DNA from: JBFLXB01 sp964570625
Lineage (GTDB): Bacteria > Nitrospirota > Nitrospiria > 2-01-FULL-66-17
Reading direction: 5' to 3'
Assembly: GCA_964570625.1 (NCBI GenBank)
Contig: CAZMYW010000012.1
Location: 35,688-99,687 of the forward strand
Length of the DNA stretch: 64,000 nt
Both the position numbers and the translations under genes were made by a program. Positions 39,842-48,878 of the stretch are shown in pieces; position 1 is the stretch's first letter; each line of letters begins with the position of its first letter. The notes under the pieces are model-generated. The model worked only from the letters and a program-made list of their open reading frames with translations, did no database searches and was not told the DNA's origin.

Positions 39842-41400
39842 TACACCAGGACGAGGTCGTACTGCTCTTGGTGAAGGTGCGGGTCGGCTTTGATCGCGAT
39901 CCGTTTGTTGAACTCGCGTTCAAGCGCTTCAACCCCATCCCGTTCTTCGTCGAAGAGCAAGTTGGCGACGTTCGGGTGCACGGTGACCAAGACCGTCCCG
40001 GCCTCGCGGGATGCACCCGAACGGCGGATCTCTCGGAAGATCTCATAACAGACCGTGGTCGCGGAACGGATGTACCCCCGCTTTTCGCAGTACAGGCACG
40101 CGTCGCACAACACGCGCAACAAATCTTCGCGTACACGCTCGCGCGACATCTCCACCAGGCCCAGGTCGGAGATCCTCAAGATGTTACTCCGCGCGCGATC
40201 GGTCGCCAACGCGTCTCGAAGGGCCGCGAAGACTCGCTCGCGGTTCTTCTCTTTTTCCATGTCGATAAAATCAATGATGATGATGCCGCCGATGTTCCGG
40301 AGACGCAGTTGGTAGGCAATTTCCTTGGCGGCTTCGAGGTTCGTCTTGAAGATCGTCTCCTCAAGGTCACGTTTCCCCACGTACCGACCGGTGTTCACAT
40401 CCACGACCGTCAACGCCTCGGTGTGTTCGATCACGACATACCCGCCCGACTTCAGCCACACCCGACGTCCGAGCGCCTTGGAAATTTCAATCTCGATCCC
40501 ATATCGATCGAAGATCGGCTCGTCCTGGGTGTAGAGATGGACTTTCGTCACCAGGTTGGGCAGGTACGTGGTGACGAACTGCCGGATCCGGTCGTATTCC
40601 GCCCGGCCCCCGACCGTCAGTCTTTCCACGCGGTGGGTCAACAAATCGCGCACGATGCGCAGAGACAGGTCCAAGTCGGCGTGAAGCAGGGCGGGCGCGG
40701 ACGCTCGCTGCGACTCGTCACCGATCGTCTGCCACAAGCGACCGAGGAACTCGATGTCCAGACGGAACTCCTCTTCACTCGTCCCCTCGCTCACGGTCCG
40801 GATAATATAGCCCGTTCCGGGTTGCCGCAGCCGCGTCATCATCTCGCGGAGTCTGGCCCGCTCGGCCTCGTCGCCGATGCGTCTCGAAATTCCGATATGA
40901 TTGACTGTGGGCATGAACACCAGATACCGACCCGGCAGAGACAGGTAGGTGGTCACTCGACACCCCTTGGTGCCGATCGGATCTTTGGTCACCTGCACGA
41001 CGATTTCCTGCCCCTCGCGCAGCAGTTCTTCGATGGAGCGGTGGACCCGTCGAGGGCGCGTGGTGACTTTGGTGGCCTCGTCCTCGCCGTCGTCATCGGC
41101 CCTCGGCACATCGTTTCCCTCGGCCTCTTCTTCGCCGTCCGACACGTCTACGGCCGGGGGAGGGCCGCCAGTCTCCGTCACGATATCAGCCACATAGAGA
41201 AACGCTGCGCGCTCGACCCCGATGTCCACGAAGGCGGCCTGCATGCCTGGGAGGACTTTCACCACGCGGCCCTTGTACACATTGCCGACAATCCCGCGGT
41301 CGCGTTTCCGGTCGATGTACAACTCGGTCAACACCTGTTGCTCGAGCACCGCCACGCGCGTTTCTTCGCGCGAGGGGTCGATCACGATTTCCATCGCCAT
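39841..41400 (-). CDS. rng: Ribonuclease G / Rne-Rng family
   Basis: 519 residues, RNase G size rather than RNase E. An S1 domain (GNVYKGRVVKVLPGMQAAFVDIG) is interrupted by a ~50-residue acidic insert (DVSDGEEEAEGNDV). Then come the 5'-sensor/RNase H-like region, the DNase I-like catalytic core with VVDVNTGRYVG and IIIIDFIDMEK supplying the metal aspartates, and the Zn-link CDACLYC that holds the dimer. It cleaves A/U-rich single-stranded RNA and trims rRNA. It lies between rodA and dprA; rng behind mre/rod genes is a widespread order. Confidence 0.94.
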   Translation of the reverse strand: MAMEIVIDPSREETRVAVLEQQVLTELYIDRKRDRGIVGNVYKGRVVKVLPGMQAAFVDIGVERAAFLYVADIVTETGGPPPAVDVSDGEEEAEGNDVPRADDDGEDEATKVTTRPRRVHRSIEELLREGQEIVVQVTKDPIGTKGCRVTTYLSLPGRYLVFMPTVNHIGISRRIGDEAERARLREMMTRLRQPGTGYIIRTVSEGTSEEEFRLDIEFLGRLWQTIGDESQRASAPALLHADLDLSLRIVRDLLTHRVERLTVGGRAEYDRIRQFVTTYLPNLVTKVHLYTQDEPIFDRYGIEIEISKALGRRVWLKSGGYVVIEHTEALTVVDVNTGRYVGKRDLEETIFKTNLEAAKEIAYQLRLRNIGGIIIIDFIDMEKEKNRERVFAALRDALATDRARSNILRISDLGLVEMSRERVREDLLRVLCDACLYCEKRGYIRSATTVCYEIFREIRRSGASREAGTVLVTVHPNVANLLFDEERDGVEALEREFNKRIAIKADPHLHQEQYDLVLV

Positions 41401-41459
41401 GCCACACTCCTATACTCGACCGCTCCGACGACACGCCGGTGGTTCGACGGCGTCGGGGG

Positions 41460-42578
41460 TCAGTAAAATAACATAAACCGACGAAGACGTACATTCAGCA
41501 CCAAGCCCAGCGCCGCGAACACGGTCAGCGTGGACGACCCGCCGTAGCTCATGAGCAGCAGCGGTACGCCGACCACCGGCATGATCCCCAGTGTCATCCC
41601 GATGTTCACCACCAGGGAAAAGACCACCATCGCCGTCACACCCACGGCGAGAAACGCACCTAACCGGTCCTTGGCTTTATACGCGGTTTCCATGATCCAG
41701 TACAGGACGAACCCATACAACGCGAACAAGACCACCACGCCGATGAACCCCCACTCCTCGGCGAAGACCGCGAAGATGAAGTCCGTATGGCCCTCGGGGA
41801 GAAACTTCAGCTGACTCTGCGTGCTTCCCAGGAACCCCTTGCCCCAAAAACCGCCAGACCCGATGGCGATTTTCGACTGGATGACATGATACCCGGTACC
41901 CAGCGGGTCGGAGCTGGGATTGACGAACGTGAGCAAACGATCTCGCTGATAGCCTCTGAGCGAGTTCCAGAACACGTGCCATGCAAACGGGAACAACATC
42001 AGCCCGACCAGGGCCACCCACACGATCGACTGATACCGAATCCCCACTAACAGGATCATGGCCAACGAGATGGCGAGCAGCGTCAGCCCCGTCCCTAAAT
42101 CTGGCTGCTTCAGAATCAGCGCGATCGGCACCAGGACCAGGAGCAGCGGCACGACAAGTTGCGACGGCCCCAACCCTCCTTGCACCGTCTGGTCCGCGCA
42201 ATACCGGGCGAGGACCACGATCAACACAAGTTTGGCCAGTTCCGACGGCTGCACGTCCACGACACCAAGCGAGATCCAGCGCTGCGCGCCCATCCCCACC
42301 CGCCCGATCACCAGCACGGCGACCAGCAGAATGATGATGGCGCCGTACCCGACGTAGGCATGACGGGCGAGCGTGTGGTAATCGATCAGCGCAACTGCCG
42401 CCATGACGACGAGACCGAGACCGACCCACCCCGCCTGCTTGAGGTACAAGGGGGAGGGACGTCCTGCCTGATGCGCGGTCGCGCTGTAGATCGACGCGAT
42501 CCCGAGGGCCACGATACAGGCCATGACGGCGAGGACCTGCCACTCCAGACTTCCGAGCCGCGACCTAACCTGCCGCAC
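41460..42578 (-). CDS. rodA: Rod-shape peptidoglycan polymerase RodA
   Basis: 372 residues with about ten hydrophobic helices, a SEDS-family glycosyltransferase. Family blocks include QRWISLGVVDVQPSELAKL, GTGLTLLAISLAMIL, ESKIAIGSGG-like QSKIAIGSGGFWGKG and LLMSYGGSS near the end. It polymerises lipid II at the inner membrane with PBP2 and MreBCD. The GTG start at 42578 lies inside the last codons of mrdA (14-base overlap), so the polymerase and its transpeptidase are translationally linked. Confidence 0.95.
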   Translation of the reverse strand: MRQVRSRLGSLEWQVLAVMACIVALGIASIYSATAHQAGRPSPLYLKQAGWVGLGLVVMAAVALIDYHTLARHAYVGYGAIIILLVAVLVIGRVGMGAQRWISLGVVDVQPSELAKLVLIVVLARYCADQTVQGGLGPSQLVVPLLLVLVPIALILKQPDLGTGLTLLAISLAMILLVGIRYQSIVWVALVGLMLFPFAWHVFWNSLRGYQRDRLLTFVNPSSDPLGTGYHVIQSKIAIGSGGFWGKGFLGSTQSQLKFLPEGHTDFIFAVFAEEWGFIGVVVLFALYGFVLYWIMETAYKAKDRLGAFLAVGVTAMVVFSLVVNIGMTLGIMPVVGVPLLLMSYGGSSTLTVFAALGLVLNVRLRRFMLFY

Positions 42579-44424
42579 CCGCCGGCCTCCGGTCTCTCAC
42601 CACGACGGGGCTCGGAGACGCTCCGGGCTGCCCCCCGAGGTAGGCTTCAATCACCCGCTTGGCAATCGGGGCGGCGACGCTTCCACCGTGTCCGCCGTGT
42701 TCGACCAGGACGGTGACCGCAATCCGCGGCGCGTCCATCGGTGCGAACGCGACGAACCACGCATGGTCCTCCACACGACTCTTTCGACTGCCTTGCGCCA
42801 TCCCTACCACCTGTGCGGTGCCGGTTTTACCTGCGATCTGCGTGATCGAGGACCGCGCCGCAGCACCTGTTCCATGTGCCTCCACCACCACGCCCTTGAG
42901 CGCTTCGCGTAACACGGCGAATGTGCGGGGACTCACGGCGACACGCTCCGTCGGCCGCACCTCCGGAATGACCACCGTCCCGTCCCGATGACGGATCTCT
43001 CGGACGTATCGCGGTGGGTGGCGCTCCCCTCCGGTTGCGACGGTGCCGATCATCATCGCCATTTGAAGCGGCGTTACGGAGACGTACCCTTGACCGATCG
43101 CCACGGAGAGCGTCTCGCCCGGATACCATGGTTCTCGGCGGTTGGCGAGTTTCCACGCGGTGGACGGGATCAACCCCTTCTTTTCGGACGAGAGCGCAAT
43201 ACCCGTTACTTCCCCTAACCCAAACGCCTGGGCGAACTCCGCGATCGCGTCCACTCCAAGTTGGCCACCCACTTCATAGAAATACACGTCACAAGACTCC
43301 ACCATCGCGCGGTGCAGGTCAACGATGCCGTGGCCACCGGCCTTCCAGTCTCTGAACACGCGGTTACCGAAGAACTTGCCGCCGCTACAGGCGATTTGGG
43401 AGTGCGGCGTGACTGCGCGCCGTTCCAGCGCCGCGGCGGCGACGACGACCTTGAAGGTCGAACCCGGCGGGTACTGTCCCTGGATAGCCCGATTGTTCAG
43501 CGGACGCCCGGGGTCGGCCAACAACTCGGCCCAGCGTGATGCGGTCAGCGCCCCAGACAACATGTTGGGGTCGAAATCGGGGTGGCTGACCATCGCGATC
43601 AACTCACCGGTCCCCGGATCCAGCGCGACCACCACGCCTGCCTTGCCTTGAAGCGCGTCCTCCGCGGCAAGCTGCACCTCCGCGTCGATGGTCAAGTGAA
43701 CATCATCGCCCTGGACCGGAGGCACCTGGTTCACCACCCGCCGTTCGTGCCCCAGCGCGTCCACTTCCACGCCTTTTTCTCCCGGTTGCCCGCGGAGCGT
43801 GGTGTCGTACGCCAGCTCGGCGCCGTATTGCCCGACTTGCATACCCAAGGGTAGATTTTCGAACTCTGCCGCAGACCGCTGAATCGCGGAGACCTCGCTG
43901 ACGTAGCCTAAGAGATGCGCCGCCCACGCGCCGTATGGATAATTGCGCTGCGCCTCGACTTCGATCTTCACCCCCGGAAGATCGAGGCGGTGCGCCTCGA
44001 TCAGGGCCACTTCTTTCAGCGCGAGGTGGTTCTTGATGGGAATCGGGGTGTAGGGTCTCGCGCTCCGCTGGCTCGCAATCCGTTCCCTAATATCTTCTGC
44101 CGGCAGCTCTAGGTAGAGAGCCAGCCGCTCGATTAAGGAGTCGATTGGAACCGGCGCGTCTTCGGGCACCACATAGGCCGTGAAGCCCGGAGTGTTATTG
44201 ACGAGCAAGCGGCCATGTCGGTCGAAGATCAAGCCCCGTTGGGGCAGGACGCTGACTACCCTGACGCGATTGGTCTCGGAGAGCCCCCGGTACGTCTCAC
44301 CCTCCACGACTTGCAGATACCACGCACGGAGGAGGAGCATCCCGAGGAGCACGAGGATCGCAAGGACACCCCACGTGATCCTATCGTATAAGTCCTTGAA
44401 ATCGTCTTGCGGAGAAGAGCTCAT
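42565..44424 (-). CDS. mrdA: Penicillin-binding protein 2 (rod-shape transpeptidase)
   Basis: 619 residues. A cytoplasmic start and one membrane helix (ITWGVLAILVLLGMLLL) precede the pedestal domain and the transpeptidase domain with the catalytic Ser in PGSTFKVVVAAAAL and IAGKTGTAQVVG. It cross-links glycan made by RodA. The ATG at 44424 is preferred over the GTG at 44427 because of spacing to AGGGAG. It overlaps mreD by 44 bases and rodA by 14. Confidence 0.95.
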   Translation of the reverse strand: MSSSPQDDFKDLYDRITWGVLAILVLLGMLLLRAWYLQVVEGETYRGLSETNRVRVVSVLPQRGLIFDRHGRLLVNNTPGFTAYVVPEDAPVPIDSLIERLALYLELPAEDIRERIASQRSARPYTPIPIKNHLALKEVALIEAHRLDLPGVKIEVEAQRNYPYGAWAAHLLGYVSEVSAIQRSAAEFENLPLGMQVGQYGAELAYDTTLRGQPGEKGVEVDALGHERRVVNQVPPVQGDDVHLTIDAEVQLAAEDALQGKAGVVVALDPGTGELIAMVSHPDFDPNMLSGALTASRWAELLADPGRPLNNRAIQGQYPPGSTFKVVVAAAALERRAVTPHSQIACSGGKFFGNRVFRDWKAGGHGIVDLHRAMVESCDVYFYEVGGQLGVDAIAEFAQAFGLGEVTGIALSSEKKGLIPSTAWKLANRREPWYPGETLSVAIGQGYVSVTPLQMAMMIGTVATGGERHPPRYVREIRHRDGTVVIPEVRPTERVAVSPRTFAVLREALKGVVVEAHGTGAAARSSITQIAGKTGTAQVVGMAQGSRKSRVEDHAWFVAFAPMDAPRIAVTVLVEHGGHGGSVAAPIAKRVIEAYLGGQPGASPSPVVVRDRRPAGAAG

Positions 44425-44965
44425 CACGCTCCCTCAGGCTATCGCGCGGCGGAGGATACCGCCAGACCCACCCCACGAAGAGCACCCACGCCACGACGGT
44501 ATCGTAGAGCGCCTGCGGCGCCAACCTGGTCGTAAACCAGAGCACCAAGTCTTCTGCGTGCTCGACTGGCACCCCCCACACCATGTGACCGACCCCTAAC
44601 CCCAGCGAGCTCACCGCCACCAAAGCGACCACTGTCAACGTCCGCACGGTCGCGGTGATGCGACCGAGCGAGGAGGAGGCGGCAGCGAGCACCGCATACA
44701 TCGCCAAATCAAACGGCCCGTGCCCAGCCCCGAACAGGTCCACGCCGGCCCCCAACAGCACTCCAGCCGCAGCGCTCGACGCCGGACCGTGACCCAAAGC
44801 GAAGAACAACACCGCCAGCAGCGGAAAATCTGGCATCGTGTGGCCAATCGCCATCATCGGGGCCAACGCCGCTTGGACCGGAAGGGCAAGTGGCAGCACC
44901 ACGACCCAGACGATCCGGGACCCCACTGACCTGTCGGCGCGTTCGCTGGGGCCGCCGCTCCACAC
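44381..44965 (-). CDS. mreD: Rod shape-determining protein MreD
   Basis: 194 residues with five to six hydrophobic helices (IVWVVVLPLALPVQAAL, PLLAVLFFALGHGP, VLLGAGVDLFGAGHGPFDLAMYAVL), the usual MreD layout. It links MreC to RodA/PBP2 in the elongasome at the inner membrane. The GTG at 44965 lies just before the mreC stop region; the exact start is uncertain within the first ~15 residues. The gene order mreB-mreC-mreD-mrdA-rodA supports the call strongly. Confidence 0.88.
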   Translation of the reverse strand: MWSGGPSERADRSVGSRIVWVVVLPLALPVQAALAPMMAIGHTMPDFPLLAVLFFALGHGPASSAAAGVLLGAGVDLFGAGHGPFDLAMYAVLAAASSSLGRITATVRTLTVVALVAVSSLGLGVGHMVWGVPVEHAEDLVLWFTTRLAPQALYDTVVAWVLFVGWVWRYPPPRDSLRERDELFSARRFQGLIR

Positions 44966-44966
44966 G

Positions 44967-45791
44967 TTACGAAGCCGGCAGGAGGTCGAACACCAACACC
45001 TCTTCGATCGCCGCCAGATCAGCCGAGGGGAACACTTCGACCTCCGGGTACAACGCGCCCTCTTCGTGGCCCACTCGCGTCACAATTCCAACCATGAGCG
45101 CTTTGGGAAACGAGGTCGTCAGACCGGACGTCATAATCACGTCGCCCTCACGAATTTCTGACGACGGCGGAAGGTATTTGAGGCGCAGCCGTCCCGCCGC
45201 GGTACCCTCGACGATGCCCTGCTCTCGGGTACGCTGCACGATCGCTGGCACTGCGCTTTGTCGATCCGTAATCAGCAGCACGACCGAGGCCGACGGAAAT
45301 ACCTTGACGACGGTTCCCACCACACCGCTGGCCGCCCCCACACCCATGTCCACAACCGCATCGTCGCGACTGCCTCGGTCGATGGTAATCGACTGGTACC
45401 AACGCGACGGATCACGGCCGATGACTCGTGCCCCGCGGCTGGAGACACCCAGCGTGGCGCGAAAGTCGAGCAAGGCGGCCAGCCGGCGGTTTTCGATCCC
45501 GACCTCGACCAACGAATCGCGTTCGCTTGTCAAACGATCCACCTCTGCCCGGAGAAGGCTGTTGGCGTCGTGGAGCTGGATCACCGCCACGTAATGCGAC
45601 CAAGTGTCTCCGAACCAGCTCACCACAGACGTCAACCCCCCTGCCACGGAGGCATAGGCGTCGGCCAACGGCTGAACCATCACCGGGACCGGGCGTCTTT
45701 GCCAGTCGGGGAGGAACGCGATCGCCATGACGACGACCACCCCCAGCGCAATCAGCCAGGCGCGCTTGGATCCCGAGGTGGGGTAGGCCAT
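44967..45791 (-). CDS. mreC: Rod shape-determining protein MreC
   Basis: 274 residues. One N-terminal membrane helix (AWLIALGVVVVMAIAFL), a coiled coil (LHDANSLLRAEVDRLTSERDSLVEVGIENRRLAAL) and two beta-barrel domains (RVIGRDPSRWYQSITIDRGS, GDVIMTSGLTTSFPKALMVGIV). MreC is the periplasmic organiser of the elongasome and activates PBP2. It starts 16 bases after mreB. Confidence 0.95.
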   Translation of the reverse strand: MAYPTSGSKRAWLIALGVVVVMAIAFLPDWQRRPVPVMVQPLADAYASVAGGLTSVVSWFGDTWSHYVAVIQLHDANSLLRAEVDRLTSERDSLVEVGIENRRLAALLDFRATLGVSSRGARVIGRDPSRWYQSITIDRGSRDDAVVDMGVGAASGVVGTVVKVFPSASVVLLITDRQSAVPAIVQRTREQGIVEGTAAGRLRLKYLPPSSEIREGDVIMTSGLTTSFPKALMVGIVTRVGHEEGALYPEVEVFPSADLAAIEEVLVFDLLPAS

Positions 45792-45806
45792 ACCGCGCGG
45801 CTTCCC

Positions 45807-46841
45807 TTACTGGGCGAGAATCGAGACGCGCCGTAAGAGGTCAATCTGATCCAGCGCCTTGCCGGTGCCGAGCACCACCGTCGTGAGGGGGTTGTCCACG
45901 GTGATAATGGGCAGATTGGTTTCCTCACGGAGCCGGACATCCATCCCACGCAGCAGCGATCCACCGCCCGTCAACACGATGCCGCGATCGATTATATCTC
46001 CCGCGAGTTCGGGCGGCGTGTTTTCCAGTGCGACCTTGATCGCGTTGACGATGGCCCCGATCGGTTCGGCCAGCGCCTCCCGGATCTCGGCATCGTCGAT
46101 GACGAGCGTGCGGGGAATGCCGGAAATTAAATCTCGCCCCTTAATCATAAAGGTCTTTCGGTCGTCTAGCGGATACGCCGACCCGATCTCGAACTTGATC
46201 TGCTCCGCCATATGATCGCCGATCAATAGGTTGTATTTGCGCTTGACGTAGCTCATGATAAAGTCGTCCATCTTGTCGCCCGCGACCTTCACGGATTCGC
46301 TGTAGACGATGCCCGCGAGCGAAATCACCGCGACGTCCGTGGTCCCTCCGCCGATGTCGACCACCATGTTGCCGGAGGGTTCGGCGATTGGCAGGCCCGC
46401 GCCGATCGCCGCCGCGATTGGCTCCTCGATCAAATACACCTCACGAGCGCCTGCGAGTTCGGCCGAGTCTTTGACCGCTCGCTGTTCCACTTGGGTAATT
46501 TTTGAGGGCACGCAGATAATGATGCGGGGCCGGACGAAGGTATTCCGGTTGTGAGCACGCGTAATGAAATGTTTGAGCATTTTTTCGGCAATCTCGAAAT
46601 CCGCGATCACCCCGTCCTTCATGGGTCGTATCGCCACGATGTTTCCGGGCGTCCGCCCCAGCATCTTTTTCGCCTCCGAACCCACCGCCAGGACTTGGCC
46701 GCTTTTCTTTTCGATCGCGACCACGGACGGCTCATTAATCACGATGCCTTTGCCTTTGACATACACCAGGGTGTTGGCGGTCCCCAAGTCGATCGCGAGA
46801 TCGTTGGAAAACCACCCCAGGACGGTATTCGTAATTCCCAC
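45807..46841 (-). CDS. mreB: Actin-like cell-shape protein MreB
   Basis: 344 residues, full length. Actin-fold ATP motifs are clear: phosphate 1 DLAIDLGTANTLVYVKGKG, phosphate 2 VVDIGGGTTDVAVISL, adenosine motif GIVLTGGGSLLRG. It polymerises under the inner membrane and directs elongation. There is no N-terminal amphipathic extension beyond GITNTVLGWFS. It lies 22 bases downstream of the RDD gene and probably shares that promoter. Confidence 0.97.
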   Translation of the reverse strand: MGITNTVLGWFSNDLAIDLGTANTLVYVKGKGIVINEPSVVAIEKKSGQVLAVGSEAKKMLGRTPGNIVAIRPMKDGVIADFEIAEKMLKHFITRAHNRNTFVRPRIIICVPSKITQVEQRAVKDSAELAGAREVYLIEEPIAAAIGAGLPIAEPSGNMVVDIGGGTTDVAVISLAGIVYSESVKVAGDKMDDFIMSYVKRKYNLLIGDHMAEQIKFEIGSAYPLDDRKTFMIKGRDLISGIPRTLVIDDAEIREALAEPIGAIVNAIKVALENTPPELAGDIIDRGIVLTGGGSLLRGMDVRLREETNLPIITVDNPLTTVVLGTGKALDQIDLLRRVSILAQ

Positions 46842-46863
46842 GGTTCCTCCTTCGAACGGGCGT

Positions 46864-47337
46864 CTACCCGTTGCGCGCCCCGCTCACACTGATTACCCGC
46901 GTACCCGCGAACTCGTCTCCCAACCGTTGCCCCTGCGGACTTCCGACCAGCAGGATACCTTCTAACCCGAACGCGCCGATCAACACGGTCCACCCGAGTG
47001 CCGCGGACAACCACCCACCGGGTTGGAGCAACAACCAGAGGGCGAACGGCGCCGCCAGCACACCGTTACGAAGAAGTGAGTCACGGACCCCACACGCTCG
47101 CCCCTCCGCCCCGCGGACCGTGAGCCCCAGCAAACGTTTGCCGACGCTGCCTCCCGGTTGAAGACCGTCAGCAATCATGACGTACGTCACGGCAGCGAAG
47201 AAACCAACCATCGGAAGCAGTTGATCGATCGCCGACGCCAACAAGACGTCCAGAAACTTCGCCATCCACCGCGTGAGAGGATCGGCGGACGGCTCAGCAG
47301 ACGGCTCAGAAAATTGCAATCGAGGGACGGCGTCCAT
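46864..47337 (-). CDS. RDD-family membrane protein
   Basis: 157 residues with three hydrophobic segments (VLLASAIDQLLPMVGFFAAVT, VLAAPFALWLLL, ALGWTVLIGAFGLEGILL). RWMAKFLDVLLAS holds the Arg/Asp pattern and GGSVGKRLLGLTV the characteristic GxSxGKxxxGL loop of RDD proteins, whose function is poorly known. It is the first gene of the mre operon, read from the promoter at 47404-47432, an unusual leading gene for a cell-shape cluster. Confidence 0.8.
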   Translation of the reverse strand: MDAVPRLQFSEPSAEPSADPLTRWMAKFLDVLLASAIDQLLPMVGFFAAVTYVMIADGLQPGGSVGKRLLGLTVRGAEGRACGVRDSLLRNGVLAAPFALWLLLQPGGWLSAALGWTVLIGAFGLEGILLVGSPQGQRLGDEFAGTRVISVSGARNG

Positions 47338-47403
47338 GCCGAGGAGCCGATCACCCCTGGAACACCAAGGTTGATCAGCGAGCGGATCTCGTTAACGGGC
47401 TGC

Positions 47404-47432
47404 ATTATAGGCAAGCCATTCCTGAGGCGCAA
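47404..47432 (-). promoter_or_regulatory. Promoter of the RDD-mreBCD-mrdA-rodA operon
   Basis: TTGCGC (47432-47427), 17-base spacer, perfect TATAAT (47409-47404). The leader before the RDD gene is about 60 bases. Confidence 0.7.
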
Positions 47433-47452
47433 GGCCTGCGACCATCCTACAG

Positions 47453-47482
47453 TTGCGAAGACCCCGCCTGATCGCCTATCAT
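47453..47482 (+). promoter_or_regulatory. Promoter of the SurA_N-type gene
   Basis: TTGCGA (47453-47458), 18-base spacer, TATCAT (47477-47482), just ahead of a GAGGGGG ribosome site. It is divergent from the mre operon promoter, with only about 20 bases between the two -35 boxes. Confidence 0.6.
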
Positions 47483-47504
47483 ACCCGTTGAAACGGAGGG
47501 GGAC

Positions 47505-48206
47505 ATGATCAAGTTGATGCGTCAGGGTGCTATCGAAAACCCGTGGGTGTTCCGGATCATCATGCTCGTGATCGTCGTGACGTTCGTCATCACCATGGGC
47601 TGGTGGGGGTTCAGCGACGACGAACGAAGAGTGGTCGCGCGCGTTGGGGCGCACTCTATCTCGCTGGACGACTACGAACGCGCCTACCGAAACCAGGAGC
47701 GGGCTTACCGCGACGCCCTGAAAGAGCAATTTACCCCTGAACTGGCTAAACAATTGGACCTCAAACACGTGGTGATCAACGCCCTGATCGAACGCCAACT
47801 CTGGCTCGATACCGCGCAACAATTAGGGCTGACCGTGACGTCCCGCGAGCTCGCTGAAGCCATCACCGCCATCCAGGCGTTTCAAAAAGAAGGCACCGAC
47901 CGTTTCGACCCTGATGTCTATCGTCGGGTATTGGCTGTGAACCGCCTGACTCCGGAAACATTCGAGAACGCCCAACGGGAGGAGCTGCTAATTGCCAAAG
48001 TCAGAGCCGTGGTGAGCGAATCCACCGCAGTCTCCGAACCGGAGTGGGCCGACGCGCGAGTGCGCCAAGCCGCCCAAAATCCCGGACCGACCTCGGATGC
48101 CATGCTGCCGTCCCCCTTACCCCAAAAACAGGAGCGTGTCCTTCGAGCCTACCTGGATCAAGTCCGCCGCCACGCCAACGTCGAGGTCCACGATAACCTG
48201 TTGTAG
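47505..48206 (+). CDS. Membrane-anchored SurA_N/PpiD-like chaperone without PPIase domain
   Basis: 233 residues. One N-terminal membrane helix (VFRIIMLVIVVTFVITMGWWGF) is followed by a SurA_N/PpiD-type helical domain: VVARVGAHSISLDDYERAYRNQ, LDLKHVVINALIERQLWLDTA, LGLTVTSRELAEAI, DPDVYRRVLAVNRLTPETFE. The parvulin PPIase domain that normally follows is absent; the protein ends soon after the helical domain. It should face the periplasm and assist protein folding. GAGGGGG precedes the ATG. Confidence 0.85.
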   Translation: MIKLMRQGAIENPWVFRIIMLVIVVTFVITMGWWGFSDDERRVVARVGAHSISLDDYERAYRNQERAYRDALKEQFTPELAKQLDLKHVVINALIERQLWLDTAQQLGLTVTSRELAEAITAIQAFQKEGTDRFDPDVYRRVLAVNRLTPETFENAQREELLIAKVRAVVSESTAVSEPEWADARVRQAAQNPGPTSDAMLPSPLPQKQERVLRAYLDQVRRHANVEVHDNLL

Positions 48207-48211
48207 CACGG

Positions 48212-48784
48212 TCAATTCAACCGTTCTCGAAAGTGATCGAACGGTGATCGGCAGCGGGCCTTCAGGTCCTCACGAATACAGCTCACGCCCGCGACACACA
48301 GCTCAAAGTGTTCTGAGAGCTTGTGAAACAGCGTCGCGTCCTCCTCGGTTCTGGCCTGGCCGGGCAGTTCAGCCACCAGGCGGTACGACCGCTTGCCGAC
48401 CTTCACATAGTCGACTAACACGTCAGCGCAGGTCGACACGATTTGTGTCTTCAAACGCGTCACGTGCTCAGGGAACAGACCCAGCATAAACAGGGTAAAG
48501 TCCCCAATGTGACGATGAGCGTCTCGCTCGGGCAAACCCAACGTGCCGCGTTCAGCCGCAAGGAGCAGGTCTGAGACCCTGAACCGCCGCTGTCCCGCCT
48601 CATCGTGAAATGGATACACCAGCTTGACGTCCGAAAAATCCGCGAGGAGATCCGCGACGTAGCGGATGACTCGATGGTCCGGCCAACCCAGTTGCTCGTA
48701 GAAGTTTTTCTCCGTCAACACGCTGAAAAAGCGTCGTAACGGGTGGTGCGGACCGACCTTGGATTGTGATCCGGACTCCCTCAT
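48212..48784 (-). CDS. Unrecognised conserved-looking protein
   Basis: 190 residues, soluble, no signal peptide. I do not recognise a family. It reads as mostly helical: HPLRRFFSVLTEKNFYEQLG, VIRYVADLLADF, HRHIGDFTLFMLGLFPEHV, CADVLVDYVKVGKRSYRLVAEL, LFHKLSEHFELCVAGVSCI. The coding pattern is normal and a good promoter plus GGAG before the ATG support expression. It converges with the SurA_N-type gene. Confidence 0.65.
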   Translation of the reverse strand: MRESGSQSKVGPHHPLRRFFSVLTEKNFYEQLGWPDHRVIRYVADLLADFSDVKLVYPFHDEAGQRRFRVSDLLLAAERGTLGLPERDAHRHIGDFTLFMLGLFPEHVTRLKTQIVSTCADVLVDYVKVGKRSYRLVAELPGQARTEEDATLFHKLSEHFELCVAGVSCIREDLKARCRSPFDHFRERLN

Positions 48785-48820
48785 GTGCTCCGCCGGGCGA
48801 TATAGGTAAGTAGTACGCTC

Positions 48821-48849
48821 ATTATAGTAGGCGTTCGAAGTTTCGACAA
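48821..48849 (-). promoter_or_regulatory. Promoter of the unrecognised gene at 48212
   Basis: TTGTCG (48849-48844), 17-base spacer, perfect TATAAT (48826-48821); the leader is about 30 bases. Confidence 0.65.
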
Positions 48850-48878
48850 GAAATGAGACGAAACAACCCCGCCGAGCG

